A stretch of DNA of 64,000 bases from Paenibacillus oenotherae (GCF_019443105.1 NZ_JAHZIJ010000006.1:1-64000), one strand, 5' to 3'. Shown: positions 44,174 to 53,750, counted from the stretch's first letter. Translations and numbers: made by a program. Notes: a model not told the origin generated them from the sequence alone.

Positions 44174-47100
44174 ATGAAAAAGTTTTTTATTACAATTTTC
44201 ATACTTTCCATACTATCTTCAAGTTATACTCTAGTCGCCCATAGTAATCGCTCAACTGAATTTGATAGTGGATCTTTTACTTATACAACGAACGGGGCAC
44301 TTGCAACCAGTTCTATCCGCTATGACACCATTGGATGGCATTTTCATAAAAATAAGACCTGTACGACCTCAAATCATACCGGGCAGTGCAATCCTAAGTC
44401 ACCGTCGGCGGGCTTTTTATTTACACTGATGGATGGGGATAAAGATAACTTACTTAATTTCCCTGTTCCAGGTGAATATACAACAAACTTTTATTGGTCA
44501 CCAGAAAGAGTTATAGAAGCCATAACAGCGGCAGGTGCAGAGAGCTTACTGGAAGATGGTGCGACCATATACATTAGTGCAGTTATGCGCGTTGTAACTG
44601 GAGATCGTACCGATCCCACTCAAGTGTCAGGTCCGTATCATACGATGAAGGGGATTGTGGAAGCTGAGACGTGGGCGCATCCTGAAGATCTAAGACAGTA
44701 TTTCGATGTAGCCGTTACTTTTCAGGGGAAAGATTATCCCGTCAATATGATCTTAAAAACGGACACAGGAACCGTCATTCCAAATCCGGCCAGCTTTCCT
44801 TCACTAGTTGGAACCTATAAAGCGGGTACTGCCGTGACCAAATCTTTCCCGGCAACCGTAGTGCATGCAGGTAAGACCTATACGATCCAAAAATCATGGC
44901 TTGCTACGGTTTTAAATCCCGCGAATATTATCAGCGAACAGCCAGCAGCGGCAGACAATCGCCAGCGTAACTTCAAAGTGCCTGTCGGAGGCATGAATAT
45001 GGTCGCCCAGTATAAGGCGGCTAATCCGGTAACGGCCAAATTCTACGCAACGGATGGCACACCATTGCAAGATCCCGTAGATTTGGGGGAGAAAGAAACA
45101 GGGGCTGCGGTATCGTACTCGTTCCCGACGACGCTGAGCAAGGATGGTGTTACTTATACGATCACACAATCCTATTTTCTGTACAACTCCGCGCCAACTA
45201 CTAAAAAATTCATCCAGAACGAGGGCTCGGCGGGGCTAATCACACGGAACCTGAACACGCCCGAAGGCGGAGCGACGATTGTCGGCATCTATAAAAACAG
45301 CCTATGCGAAACAGACCCGTCCAACCCGGCCTGCTCAAGTCCGCAGGGCAGCGGGGACTGTGTGTGGACGATCCAGCCCCCCAGTGAAGCGGCGGCTCCG
45401 GTATCGGCCTTCATGAACCCGAATGCACGAGGCGCCATCTTGGGGGATGACCCCACGAATGGTCGGCACTTTGAGACCCCTATGGGAATCCCGTCATCGG
45501 AATACCTATATGCGAATACCTGGGGATTAAAGTATCTCTACCAGCATACCTTCGGTCAAATGAAAGGGGAAGTCACCTATACCTGCAAGGTAGACCTGAC
45601 CTATGTCCTGAAGTGGAAAATTCCCGTTCCTCCAGTCCCGGGCCCTGGGGGAACGATGATCCCGCAGCTGCCTATAGAAATGACGGATACGGAAAATAAA
45701 ACCTACGAATTCACGTTGATACCACGGGACTACTCCTACTGGCAGATTAACAATCTCGAGGTGTATGGCCTGCAGCAGGCCACGATGACCAATTATGCGC
45801 TGCCGGGAGGAGCCGTGACACTGCAGCCGAGCGGCTATACGCCGCCAGCTGTCGACATGAGCAACAGCACCGAGGTCACCGATCATGTAGAGCCCCAGGA
45901 TACGGGGACGATCACCTTCGTTCCCCCGATTGTGGATGGCGGCAACATGAGACCGCCCCTGCCGGATCATACGGCGGAGCTGAAGGCAATCGCGGAATCA
46001 CAGACGAAGGAGCCGAAGGTTCAGAACGATGCTCTCACCTTCAGCTTCGAGGGTCAGAGTACCCTTGTCATGGACGATACGGTGGTGGAGAAGAACGCGC
46101 CTGCGCCCGGAATCATCCCGGCCCCAACGGCTATCGGCGACTACCGCTCCACAGGAGCGACCACGCTGTACCGGGATCGCCTGCAAATTCCGCCACCACT
46201 GCCCAATCGGGCGGATACACCAAGCGAAGGGACAATCTACTACGAGCTGCTCCCGGAGGAAGTCGGCGGCAGCGGGGATGTCAATTACCCCATCACAGGC
46301 ATTAATGAGGTGACGGTACATACCCCCGTCGTCAACTATTCCACCTTGCCGGATGATAATCGTCCGTTCGACCAGCGGATGCAGCCGGACATGACCCGGA
46401 CGGTGCTCATTCTGGATCGCCCGTTCACGATCCATATGCCGGAGAGCGGGCAGCATGTGAATCTGCCGGGCTATGGCAACCGGGATTACAAGGCGTACAC
46501 GAAGCAGAAGCGTATCCGGTTTCCCTTCGGCGTGTTCCATGCAGGCAGCAATACCTACTACCACGGGGGTACCTGGATCACGATTCCCGTTGGCACGCCT
46601 TCCATGACGTTCAAAATGCCGACCTGGGTCGATGAAGGGAACTATCAGATCCGCACCGAGGAGTGGGCGATCAACAGCATCGGCTCCGAGCCCTGCGAGC
46701 CGAACCGGAACAGCCAGCTGGCCAACTATTGCGCGGTGCAAACCTTTGATGTCGGGGTCGTAGGCCGGTTGTTCAATTTCCGGGTATGGGATATTGGCGA
46801 CCTTCGGTTTGAAGAGGTGTTCCGGACGGACAAAGGGGCCAAGGCGCATAAGCCGGTGGCTTACTACTCCGGCGGACGGGACGAGAACGGCGAGCCGACG
46901 GCGTTGGAGGGCCAGCATACCTGGCTCCTTCCGATCCGTCCGGGCTCGCATCCGACCCAGCGGGCCACCGTGCCGCATAACGGCTATCCGTTCCTGTTCG
47001 ACTTCAAGACGATGGGGAACCTGTGGGACAAGGGGGAAGGGATTCGCATCGACCCCACCTTCTGGTTCGTGCCGCGCAGCGGGGGCACGGCCTCCCAAGT

Positions 47101-47797
47101 CGACCTGTACTATGATGCAAGCGGTGCGGGGAACAAGATGATCGCGGTCGGATCTGCTGCAGATAAAAAGACGTTCACCCGATATTATCGGCTTGCGGAT
47201 CCCTTTCGTAATTTAAGTGAAACCGAGCTGCAGCAGGCAGCGGCGTATGAGTATCAGCATATCCTAAGCGCCAGTGAACGGTCGGCAATCGGCTGGTCAG
47301 CCTTCTACACCCAATATGGCAAGCGGCAAACGAAGATTGGTGTCGGCTATGATCTGGAGGTGCTGCCCTACAAGTCGCGGACCCTGATCGGACCGACGGT
47401 CATTCCAGCGGGGGTAGATGCGACGGCGGCCCTGAGGAGCGTGCAGCACTGGTATGGCGAATACAACCTGCCCATCGCCCCCTATATCCTGCCGAAGGGA
47501 ACCAACATCGTGACCCTGGCGAACAAATATGGCGGGAAGCTGGACGGGCATGAGAAGGAGTTTTTGACGAAGGGGTATATTATCGTTCACTTCGCCATCT
47601 ATACCGTAAAGAATAACGATCAGCAGACAGAGGTTCTCGGCTACAAAGCGCCGATCGCGAACATGTGGGCGATAGAAGGACAAATCGCAGCGGATCAGAA
47701 TTATCGGGGGCAGACTTTCAACTTCAAGGCAGGCGACATCATCCTGTTCGAATCCGACTTCTCCGTCCGCAACGACTTTCAGGGACAAGGAAGATAA
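44174..47797 (+). CDS. Large secreted protein of unknown function (DUF5704-like?)
   Basis: A 1207-residue protein with a signal peptide (FFITIFILSILSSSYTLVAH) and no membrane anchor at the end. The body is beta-rich with two similar segments around residues 190-370 (FQGKDYPVNMIL..., then VVHAGKTYTIQKSWLATVLN and TTLSKDGVTYTITQSYFLYN) that look like repeated MucBP-like units. The C-terminal third holds conserved-looking W- and P-rich blocks such as IRIDPTFWFVPRSGG. I recall similar Paenibacillus proteins labelled DUF5704, unverified. The first ~300 codons are AT-rich, the rest G+C-rich, suggesting a mosaic gene. It lies between toxin modules and may act in surface binding or delivery. Confidence 0.65.
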   Translation: MKKFFITIFILSILSSSYTLVAHSNRSTEFDSGSFTYTTNGALATSSIRYDTIGWHFHKNKTCTTSNHTGQCNPKSPSAGFLFTLMDGDKDNLLNFPVPGEYTTNFYWSPERVIEAITAAGAESLLEDGATIYISAVMRVVTGDRTDPTQVSGPYHTMKGIVEAETWAHPEDLRQYFDVAVTFQGKDYPVNMILKTDTGTVIPNPASFPSLVGTYKAGTAVTKSFPATVVHAGKTYTIQKSWLATVLNPANIISEQPAAADNRQRNFKVPVGGMNMVAQYKAANPVTAKFYATDGTPLQDPVDLGEKETGAAVSYSFPTTLSKDGVTYTITQSYFLYNSAPTTKKFIQNEGSAGLITRNLNTPEGGATIVGIYKNSLCETDPSNPACSSPQGSGDCVWTIQPPSEAAAPVSAFMNPNARGAILGDDPTNGRHFETPMGIPSSEYLYANTWGLKYLYQHTFGQMKGEVTYTCKVDLTYVLKWKIPVPPVPGPGGTMIPQLPIEMTDTENKTYEFTLIPRDYSYWQINNLEVYGLQQATMTNYALPGGAVTLQPSGYTPPAVDMSNSTEVTDHVEPQDTGTITFVPPIVDGGNMRPPLPDHTAELKAIAESQTKEPKVQNDALTFSFEGQSTLVMDDTVVEKNAPAPGIIPAPTAIGDYRSTGATTLYRDRLQIPPPLPNRADTPSEGTIYYELLPEEVGGSGDVNYPITGINEVTVHTPVVNYSTLPDDNRPFDQRMQPDMTRTVLILDRPFTIHMPESGQHVNLPGYGNRDYKAYTKQKRIRFPFGVFHAGSNTYYHGGTWITIPVGTPSMTFKMPTWVDEGNYQIRTEEWAINSIGSEPCEPNRNSQLANYCAVQTFDVGVVGRLFNFRVWDIGDLRFEEVFRTDKGAKAHKPVAYYSGGRDENGEPTALEGQHTWLLPIRPGSHPTQRATVPHNGYPFLFDFKTMGNLWDKGEGIRIDPTFWFVPRSGGTASQVDLYYDASGAGNKMIAVGSAADKKTFTRYYRLADPFRNLSETELQQAAAYEYQHILSASERSAIGWSAFYTQYGKRQTKIGVGYDLEVLPYKSRTLIGPTVIPAGVDATAALRSVQHWYGEYNLPIAPYILPKGTNIVTLANKYGGKLDGHEKEFLTKGYIIVHFAIYTVKNNDQQTEVLGYKAPIANMWAIEGQIAADQNYRGQTFNFKAGDIILFESDFSVRNDFQGQGR

Positions 47798-47862
47798 TGA
47801 GGACTATCGGGGAGTGCGGAATATCCGTGCTCCTCCTGCCAGAAGGGGGACGGAAGTAAAGG

Positions 47863-49881
47863 ATGCAGAAGAAGGCGGTATTCAAGGAGGATGAAGTTAA
47901 ACGGCTGCAGCGGAAAATCAAGGGGATCAGTGAAGATACGAACCGGCTGCGTCAGCAGATCAACGGGCAAGTGAGCGGCTGGAGCGGCGACCTGCCCGTA
48001 TCGAGCATGGTGCAGCAGGCACAGCGGCGGATCAACCAATTAACGGACGATGCCGAGGGGCTGGTCGATGTAGTGAGCCAGGCGCTACAAGAGACGACAC
48101 GGGTACAGCAGATAATCGGGCAAGGGACAGAGAAGCTGCTGCGTACGATCGGCAGCATCAATCCCTTGCTGGGCCAGTCCCTCCAGCGATCAATCACGGC
48201 CCATACCACGTTCACCGCCTCGTTCGGGAAGAAGATCCATCATCTGGTCACGAAGGTTATCGACATGCTCCCGCGAGACCGGATCAACTCGGACCCGGTC
48301 ATACAGAAGCTGCGGGCGGAGCTTAGACAACCGAATCTGCCCCATCCATACCGGATCATGGCGGAGGGGAAGCTGGAGGCGATTCTCGCGGACCGGGAGC
48401 TGATCGCGAGGATGCAGACGGCCTATGAGGTGTACAAGAAATTCGGCAATACGGCATTGATGAAGGAAGCCCACGAACAGGCGGAGAAAAGTCGGCAGCG
48501 GCTGCGGGATGCGGGAATTAGCGAGGAGCTGTACGGTGCGGCGGAGGATCTGCGGCGGTACTTCCCCGGCTCGGAGATCGAGGCTTGCCCGTATGATCCG
48601 GTGACGGGTGTTCTCTACGGTTCGGAGAATGACCGGATCGCGATGTCCGAAGATCCGCAATATTTGTATCTGCTTACGCTCGCCATGCAAGAGGGGGACA
48701 AGGAAGCGTACGGTATAAAGCGGCTGAAGCAATACCTGCAGGCAACGAACCAGATTCTCCCGCCAGAGTTCAGCTACGACAGCAGGGGCAACAAGATCCC
48801 CAACTACACCTATAATAGCAGAGGAGAAAAGATTCCTATACCGGATACAGGAGGCTCGACTGCCCGCCAGATTCTGGTGAATAATCCGGATATCAATGCT
48901 GCAATGAATCATTTGAACAGCCTGTATAATCTGAGCCGAGAAGAAGCGACTGATATCCTCTACGCCCTTTATCTTACGAAAAGGGAATGGGATAGTAATG
49001 TTGCGGCCGAGGACATAGGGAAAGATGGCGCTGTCTTAGAGGAAGTGGATTTGGATCAGCTTGCCGATCGGTATCGTTATATCCGGCAAGTGCATAACCA
49101 TAAGTTTGAGGAAGGGTTTATAACTCAAATTTATGGAACGGGAATACAGCGGGGACAATATCTGATCCAGGAAGATATGAAAGTAATCGATATGATGCAG
49201 CAATTCGATATCAGCGAGTATAGCGAAGCCATGCAGAGGTCGGAAAATTTCGATATGGCGATGGCCAGCGGTCCGATAAGCATTGTTCCGGGCCTGAGGG
49301 GAATGTCTCCAATAGGTGGACGCATGGGGAGTGGTCGTTCGAGTGTTAAAGTTCCGGTTGGGAATATTAATGCTGCACAGATAGAATCGAAATTTACAAT
49401 TCAGAATAAGACGACTCAGCTACAGTTAAAGGGACTTGAAACGAAGGGGTATAAACCACAACCTGGTGAAAGAACTGCTACAAAAAAAGAATGGAAGGCA
49501 CTGGATGGGGAAACACGAATACGATCCAATCTGGCTCAATCATCACCTATTAGCATTCCTTCAACAGCTGCGATTAAAGTTCAAACAAAGACGGGCTATC
49601 AACAGATACAATTTAAATGGTCGGATGGTTATTATAAATATGAATTGCGTTGGCATACTCGCACACCGGGGGCTCCAATAAATCAAGGTAATACATGGGT
49701 AATTGAAAGAACTACACCTGGAAACACTACTGGTCAATCACGAACTTATCATATTTATACTGGTGGGAATCAGTGGACACCACGACATGAATGGCAAGCT
49801 GCTATAACAGCAAGACAAAATGGAACAGCAACTGCAGCACAAAATAAAATGTTGGAGAATGGACATTGGCCAGCGCCATAG
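47863..49881 (+). CDS. Polymorphic toxin 2 with WXG-like export domain
   Basis: A 672-residue effector whose first ~345 residues are almost identical to toxin 1, at DNA level too (47863-48905 versus 36604-37640), including W40-S-G. The paralogues then diverge. The C-terminal ~150 residues differ completely from toxin 1: a basic domain ending NQWTPRHEWQAAITARQNGT and a short GHWPAP tail, with KYELRWHTRTPGAP before it. It has the character of a predicted RNase toxin (conserved R, H, W), but the family is not assigned. It is followed directly by an immunity gene. Confidence 0.82.
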   Translation: MQKKAVFKEDEVKRLQRKIKGISEDTNRLRQQINGQVSGWSGDLPVSSMVQQAQRRINQLTDDAEGLVDVVSQALQETTRVQQIIGQGTEKLLRTIGSINPLLGQSLQRSITAHTTFTASFGKKIHHLVTKVIDMLPRDRINSDPVIQKLRAELRQPNLPHPYRIMAEGKLEAILADRELIARMQTAYEVYKKFGNTALMKEAHEQAEKSRQRLRDAGISEELYGAAEDLRRYFPGSEIEACPYDPVTGVLYGSENDRIAMSEDPQYLYLLTLAMQEGDKEAYGIKRLKQYLQATNQILPPEFSYDSRGNKIPNYTYNSRGEKIPIPDTGGSTARQILVNNPDINAAMNHLNSLYNLSREEATDILYALYLTKREWDSNVAAEDIGKDGAVLEEVDLDQLADRYRYIRQVHNHKFEEGFITQIYGTGIQRGQYLIQEDMKVIDMMQQFDISEYSEAMQRSENFDMAMASGPISIVPGLRGMSPIGGRMGSGRSSVKVPVGNINAAQIESKFTIQNKTTQLQLKGLETKGYKPQPGERTATKKEWKALDGETRIRSNLAQSSPISIPSTAAIKVQTKTGYQQIQFKWSDGYYKYELRWHTRTPGAPINQGNTWVIERTTPGNTTGQSRTYHIYTGGNQWTPRHEWQAAITARQNGTATAAQNKMLENGHWPAP

Positions 49882-49895
49882 AAGGAGAATTCGTT

Positions 49896-50261
49896 ATGAA
49901 TGTAATAAATGATAAGTACTATGAAGGTTACGAAGGCGAAGGTGAGATCCAATTTATTCGTTATCTTGCTGATGGGAATAGATTTATATTGAGAATTTGG
50001 GACGGTTTTTTTGACAAAATAATGAGTTCGATTGATCCTGAACCAGATGGATGGACAGGTCTAGCTTATTTTTATCATGTAGAAGAACCATGGTGGGAAA
50101 AGCCGTGGGAGATTCCAGATAAAGAAGTAGTATTGAAACAGTTCGAAAAAATAGATACTAGTAACTTCGATGACACAACCAAGGATTTATTGAACGAATT
50201 ATGTGTTTTGCTTTTACATGCTCAGAAATGTAATGAGGTCGTCATGATTGCAGATGAATAG
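49896..50261 (+). CDS. Putative immunity protein 4 (for toxin 2)
   Basis: A 121-residue strongly acidic protein, MNVINDKYYEGYEGEGEIQF, with several Trp/Tyr (GWTGLAYFYHVEEPWWEKPW). AAGGAG lies ten bases before the ATG. Its place 14 bases after toxin 2 and its charge, opposite to that of the basic toxin end, support an immunity role. No family recognised. Confidence 0.68.
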   Translation: MNVINDKYYEGYEGEGEIQFIRYLADGNRFILRIWDGFFDKIMSSIDPEPDGWTGLAYFYHVEEPWWEKPWEIPDKEVVLKQFEKIDTSNFDDTTKDLLNELCVLLLHAQKCNEVVMIADE

Positions 50262-50437
50262 AGCAAAAATGAATGAACGCGGCTGAATGTAATATAAAGT
50301 GACATAAATAAAACCTATTCTTCATATCAATTGTTCTTATTTGTGAAGGACGAAACGATTGTAGTACAATAGTCGAGTCCTACTATTTGATAAGTAATAA
50401 TGATAATAATAGATGAAAAGGATAGGTAAATCACAAA

Positions 50438-50923
50438 ATGCATTTGCGATCTGTCATTATATGCAGCTACTTGATGGTGGCGTATTGGGCCTCCAGCCAT
50501 TTTGCATCGCTTGAGATGGTGTTTTATCCTACGCTGGGAGCATTCAGCTTCTTGTTTCTGCAACGGATGGATAAATTTAATGATATTAAACGAATTATTA
50601 TCGGTGCGGTTATCGCTGTTACGATCGGCAATTTGTTCTATATGTTCGATAGCGGCGCGTTGTCCTTTTTTGCTACCGCGATTGTGACGATATCGCTCAT
50701 TCATTATTTCAAATGGAACGCGGCTCCTATTCTTGCGGTGTCACTCATACCATACTTTGCCCATCCGGTTTCGATGTGGACCATGCCTGTTGCGGTCATC
50801 GTTTCCTTGCTCGGCCTTCTCCTGCCTCTATGGCTCATTACAAGATTCGAAAGCTTGAAGAAGGGCAGCTTGAGCATAGGACTGTTCCGCGGCAAAACCG
50901 TTGAATCCCAGCAGGAAGGATAG
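50438..50923 (+). CDS. Integral membrane protein (HPP/FUSC-like)
   Basis: A 161-residue protein with about five membrane helices: VIICSYLMVAYWASSHFASL, MVFYPTLGAFSFLFLQRM, RIIIGAVIAVTIGNLFYMFD, LSFFATAIVTISLIHYFKWN, and PVAVIVSLLGLLLPLWLITR. FYPTLGAFSFLFLQRMDK with KRIIIGAVIAVTIGNL and AAPILAVSLIPYFAHP recalls the HPP/FUSC-type half-transporters. It marks the end of the island. The function is unknown. Confidence 0.6.
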   Translation: MHLRSVIICSYLMVAYWASSHFASLEMVFYPTLGAFSFLFLQRMDKFNDIKRIIIGAVIAVTIGNLFYMFDSGALSFFATAIVTISLIHYFKWNAAPILAVSLIPYFAHPVSMWTMPVAVIVSLLGLLLPLWLITRFESLKKGSLSIGLFRGKTVESQQEG

Positions 50924-50951
50924 GCTGAGATCGTTCATACAGCTATGTACA

Positions 50952-50990
50952 AGCAAACAGGCGCCGATACCCAATCGGCGCCTGTTTGCT
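50952..50990. terminator. Strong bidirectional terminator
   Basis: AGCAAACAGGCGCCGAT (50952-50968), loop ACCCA plus one base, ATCGGCGCCTGTTTGCT (50974-50990): a perfect 17-bp stem between the convergent membrane-protein gene and the MIP18-type operon. Confidence 0.8.
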
Positions 50991-50998
50991 CCATACAA

Positions 50999-51298
50999 TC
51001 AGAAAAAGGTCAAATATTCCCTCGCAGCCTCCGACATCCGCTCTGGTGTCCATTTCGGTTCCCATACTACCTCCACCTTTACATCATTCTTATCTGTTTG
51101 ATCCAGCAATATCGTGCGAACACCGCCTATAATCGTATCATGTAACGGACATCCCGGCGTTGTCAGCGTCATTCGGACATAGATGGTGTCCGGATCTTCC
51201 CGTACCTCATAGACAAGTCCGAGATCGACAATATTAACGCCAAGCTCGGGATCATAGACCTGGCGCAGCACATTCAGTATTTGTTCGTTATGATCCAT
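50999..51298 (-). CDS. MIP18/DUF59 metal-sulfur cluster assembly factor
   Basis: A 99-residue protein of the MIP18 (DUF59, SufT/PaaD-like) family, acting in Fe-S cluster delivery. The core DPELGVNIVDLGLVYEVRED is diagnostic, and the reactive cysteine is in LTTPGCPLHD. The C-terminal VWEPKWTPERMSEAAREYL is standard. It is the last gene of the minus-strand operon starting at 53750, where it may mature Fe-S enzymes used under anaerobic or nitrosative conditions. Confidence 0.88.
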   Translation of the reverse strand: MDHNEQILNVLRQVYDPELGVNIVDLGLVYEVREDPDTIYVRMTLTTPGCPLHDTIIGGVRTILLDQTDKNDVKVEVVWEPKWTPERMSEAAREYLTFF

Positions 51299-51333
51299 TG
51301 TGTAAACCTCCCATCAGCTGTTCTAAGATTAGA

Positions 51334-52566
51334 TTACTGTCTGAACACAAGGCCAATACGCGAGATGTAAACAAGAGAGCATAGTGAGTATGCCGCCCCG
51401 GCAACGGTTATGACGGTTGGTGCTTGCAGCAGCAGGGCCGCCAATAGCAGCAGGGTGGTGATCGCGATTGCCGCCAATCCGCGATTCACTTGCTGCTCAT
51501 TCAGCAGGGCAGACATCATCGGCGTTCCGGGCTTGCCGACGAGCTTGCCGTATTTATGCGTCCACCACAGGAACGGTACGATCTTGGACGAATAGCCGAG
51601 GATGGTGAAGGATACCCAGCCCCCCAGATAGATCCATCCGGCAACCAGGACGAATTCAGCATGAAAGAGCTGCTTTTGCGCTGCCAATGTATAGAGCAGT
51701 GCGATAATGGCGAATAGCGCAAAGGTCTGATTCGCATATACGGACCATTTGATTCCGCAACCGGGATTGCGTTTGTTGCGGTGCTTGATAATCTGAAGCA
51801 GATGAAGGTTGTATACGGTGACCGCCAGTGTGAGCAGCAGCAGGGTGAACCATTGCATCCCTATCGCTCCTCCGGTTATGAACGATACGGCGCCGAAGAG
51901 GACAGCAGCATTCCACAGCAGCAGCGAAACGATCTGCAGCCGAACCGGATAATGATGCGCCAAATAAAACATCGGAAGCATTTTGTAGCTGAAGCCTGTA
52001 ATAAGCAGCCCGAACCAGCCAACTGTGCCGAGCCAGATATGGGCATGAAAGATTTGCTCATGATAGGCGATCCACTGGCCTGTAGCGAAGTTGATTCCCA
52101 TCATTAAGCCGCTTGCAGCAGTAAGCACCAGATACAGCACCGCGCAGGCCGCGCTGATCGTAATCGCATTCCATAATGAAGCGCGAATGAGGGTAACCGT
52201 CATATTCCAGGCAAACAGCAATATTCCGATCATCGCTATAGTGGCGGATGCGGCGATAAAGTACACCTCTCCTTGCAGAAAGCCATAGAGAAGCCCCGCA
52301 AGACCAATTGTGAAGCAGACGTAATGAACATATCCGAGCCGTTCACTGTACAGCTCTGTCTGCAGGATGACATTGATGAGCTGATAGACGGCGCCCATAG
52401 CGAGCATAGTCGCCCAGCCGAGAACGAATAGATGGATATGGAACCAGCCCGATGGACCTCGCACGCCTTCGCCCAGCCAGCCGAAGAGCGACAGCAGGGA
52501 GGCCGCATGGAAGAGCACGAAACCAATCATCCCCGTGATGATAAAGAAGAAGGGGAGACGGGACAT
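51334..52566 (-). CDS. Heme-copper-oxidase-subunit-I-like membrane protein
   Basis: A 410-residue protein with about 12 membrane helices. Conserved His positions such as WFHIHLFVLGWATML, HEQIFHAHIWLGTVGWFGLL and SYKMLPMFYLAHHYP recall heme-binding helices of heme-copper oxidases and NnrS-like proteins. The copper-site HPEVY motif of true oxidases is not visible, so oxidase activity is unlikely. The neighbours (DUF2249, MIP18, RIC, moaA) point to nitric-oxide-related metabolism. GGAGGCGAG precedes the ATG. Confidence 0.65.
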   Translation of the reverse strand: MSRLPFFFIITGMIGFVLFHAASLLSLFGWLGEGVRGPSGWFHIHLFVLGWATMLAMGAVYQLINVILQTELYSERLGYVHYVCFTIGLAGLLYGFLQGEVYFIAASATIAMIGILLFAWNMTVTLIRASLWNAITISAACAVLYLVLTAASGLMMGINFATGQWIAYHEQIFHAHIWLGTVGWFGLLITGFSYKMLPMFYLAHHYPVRLQIVSLLLWNAAVLFGAVSFITGGAIGMQWFTLLLLTLAVTVYNLHLLQIIKHRNKRNPGCGIKWSVYANQTFALFAIIALLYTLAAQKQLFHAEFVLVAGWIYLGGWVSFTILGYSSKIVPFLWWTHKYGKLVGKPGTPMMSALLNEQQVNRGLAAIAITTLLLLAALLLQAPTVITVAGAAYSLCSLVYISRIGLVFRQ

Positions 52567-52579
52567 GGCGCTCGCCTCC

Positions 52580-53158
52580 TTATGTTTTTTGTCGTATGCT
52601 CACCTTGGCCGATCCATCCGGCTGATCCTCAACCGAATAGGCATAGCCGAGGCTGTTCAATTCTTCAATGAGAAACACCGGCACCCGGTCGTTATGAATG
52701 ATCACCTCCCCCTCTGGATGGACCCGCTTCAATGCGGCAAGCGTCCGTATCATCGGCTGCGGCGGCTCCAGACCCCGATTATCCAATTGTATGAGCCGAG
52801 GGTTGGACTTGCCGTCAGTGTCCGGGCCGGCGGCGGCATCTACAATTCCGGCGGATTCCCCTTGCTCAGCAACGGTACCAGTGCCTACGCTCTCTGCTTC
52901 TTGAAGCCAGCGCTTGTTCTTCTTGCTTACAAAGGTCGTAATCCAATGCTCCTTGTCATGCTGCACGGATTGGCCGGCCAATCCCCGCAGCTTCAGCATT
53001 CCAAGCAGCGGTGAGGGCTTGAAGGTTGCATGCAGCACGAAAATATCATCGGCGTCCAGTTGCTTGACCGTATCCATAATAAGCTGGAACGGCTCCAGCT
53101 TTTTGCGCAGGTGGGGTCTGACATCCAGTTCTACAACTTTCGCATGCTGTCGTTCCAT
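52580..53158 (-). CDS. Tandem DUF2249 protein
   Basis: A 192-residue cytosolic protein with two related domains: residues 8-80 (VVELDVRPHLRKKLEPFQLI ... HWITTFVSK) and residues 118-190 (LIQLDNRGLEPPQPMIRTLA ... GYAYSVED), joined by a Gly/Ala-rich linker. DUF2249 domains have a TusA-like fold and accompany NO and denitrification genes. The exact role is unknown. It belongs to the 53750-50999 operon, 13 bases before the membrane protein. Confidence 0.78.
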   Translation of the reverse strand: MERQHAKVVELDVRPHLRKKLEPFQLIMDTVKQLDADDIFVLHATFKPSPLLGMLKLRGLAGQSVQHDKEHWITTFVSKKNKRWLQEAESVGTGTVAEQGESAGIVDAAAGPDTDGKSNPRLIQLDNRGLEPPQPMIRTLAALKRVHPEGEVIIHNDRVPVFLIEELNSLGYAYSVEDQPDGSAKVSIRQKT

Positions 53159-53176
53159 ACTGAATATTCTCCCTTC

Positions 53177-53500
53177 CTATGAAATTCGCCGCTTGGCTTC
53201 CTCGTAAAGACCTGCCATGCCGCCATAGAGCGTGAAGAAGAAAGCATCCGGAGCATCAAGCGAGAAGGAGGTGTACAGCTTGGGATCGATTCCAAGCATT
53301 TGCTCGAACAGCCTGGCGCTGTCATAGGCGTAGAAGCAGAAATAAATATATTGAAATTCCGGCATCTTCTCATAGATGGTGACGATCTCCGCTGCATATT
53401 CATCCAACTGGCGGGAAGACTCGCGTACCATCGATAAGGCGTCATCCATCGTAACTTTGATCTTGATTGTACGTTCATCAACAATATCGACGACTGCCAT
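53177..53500 (-). CDS. Small uncharacterised operon protein
   Basis: A 107-residue protein starting MAVVDIVDERTIKIKVTMDD, with a helical centre and FSLDAPDAFFFTLYGGMAGL. AGGAG precedes the ATG at 53500; the much longer frame up to 53629 overlaps the previous gene and was discarded. It lies between two DUF2249 genes with 15-18-base spacing, so it is part of the operon. I do not recognise the family. Confidence 0.65.
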   Translation of the reverse strand: MAVVDIVDERTIKIKVTMDDALSMVRESSRQLDEYAAEIVTIYEKMPEFQYIYFCFYAYDSARLFEQMLGIDPKLYTSFSLDAPDAFFFTLYGGMAGLYEEAKRRIS

Positions 53501-53516
53501 TGGAAACAACTCCTGC

Positions 53517-53750
53517 CTATAATTTTCCGATTCTGACCTGAAATGCAATTGGACCCTGCTCCATATACTCCCATGTAAATTTCCCCGGATACATCGCATC
53601 GAACTGGAAGCGAAGCGGCACCGGATCATGATCGTTAATGAGGAGCATGGCTTGTGATGGTTGCAGCTTGCCGAACGTTTCGAATATGACCTTATGCTTC
53701 AGATGAGGGGGATATTCTGTGGCATTAACAGTAGCGGTGTATGAACGCAT
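53517..53750 (-). CDS. DUF2249 domain protein
   Basis: A 77-residue single-domain DUF2249 protein: the middle IFETFGKLQPSQAMLLINDH, DPVPLRFQFDAMYPGKFTWE and VRIGKL ending match the family core. It is the first gene of the minus operon. A perfect TGTGA-N6-TCACA site is centred 75 bp upstream of its start. GGAGGAA precedes the ATG. Confidence 0.82.
   Translation of the reverse strand: MRSYTATVNATEYPPHLKHKVIFETFGKLQPSQAMLLINDHDPVPLRFQFDAMYPGKFTWEYMEQGPIAFQVRIGKL

Noticed and set aside
45998-47098. 366-codon open frame on the minus strand
   Set aside because: It lies fully opposite the signal-peptide-bearing 1207-residue gene, has no ribosome site, and follows from G+C-rich codons of the real gene; its translation is Arg/His/Gly-rich without domains.
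48190-48912. 240-codon minus-strand frame (also at 36826-37473)
   Set aside because: The same frame appears opposite both toxin copies because the DNA is duplicated; it is a shadow of the toxin codons.
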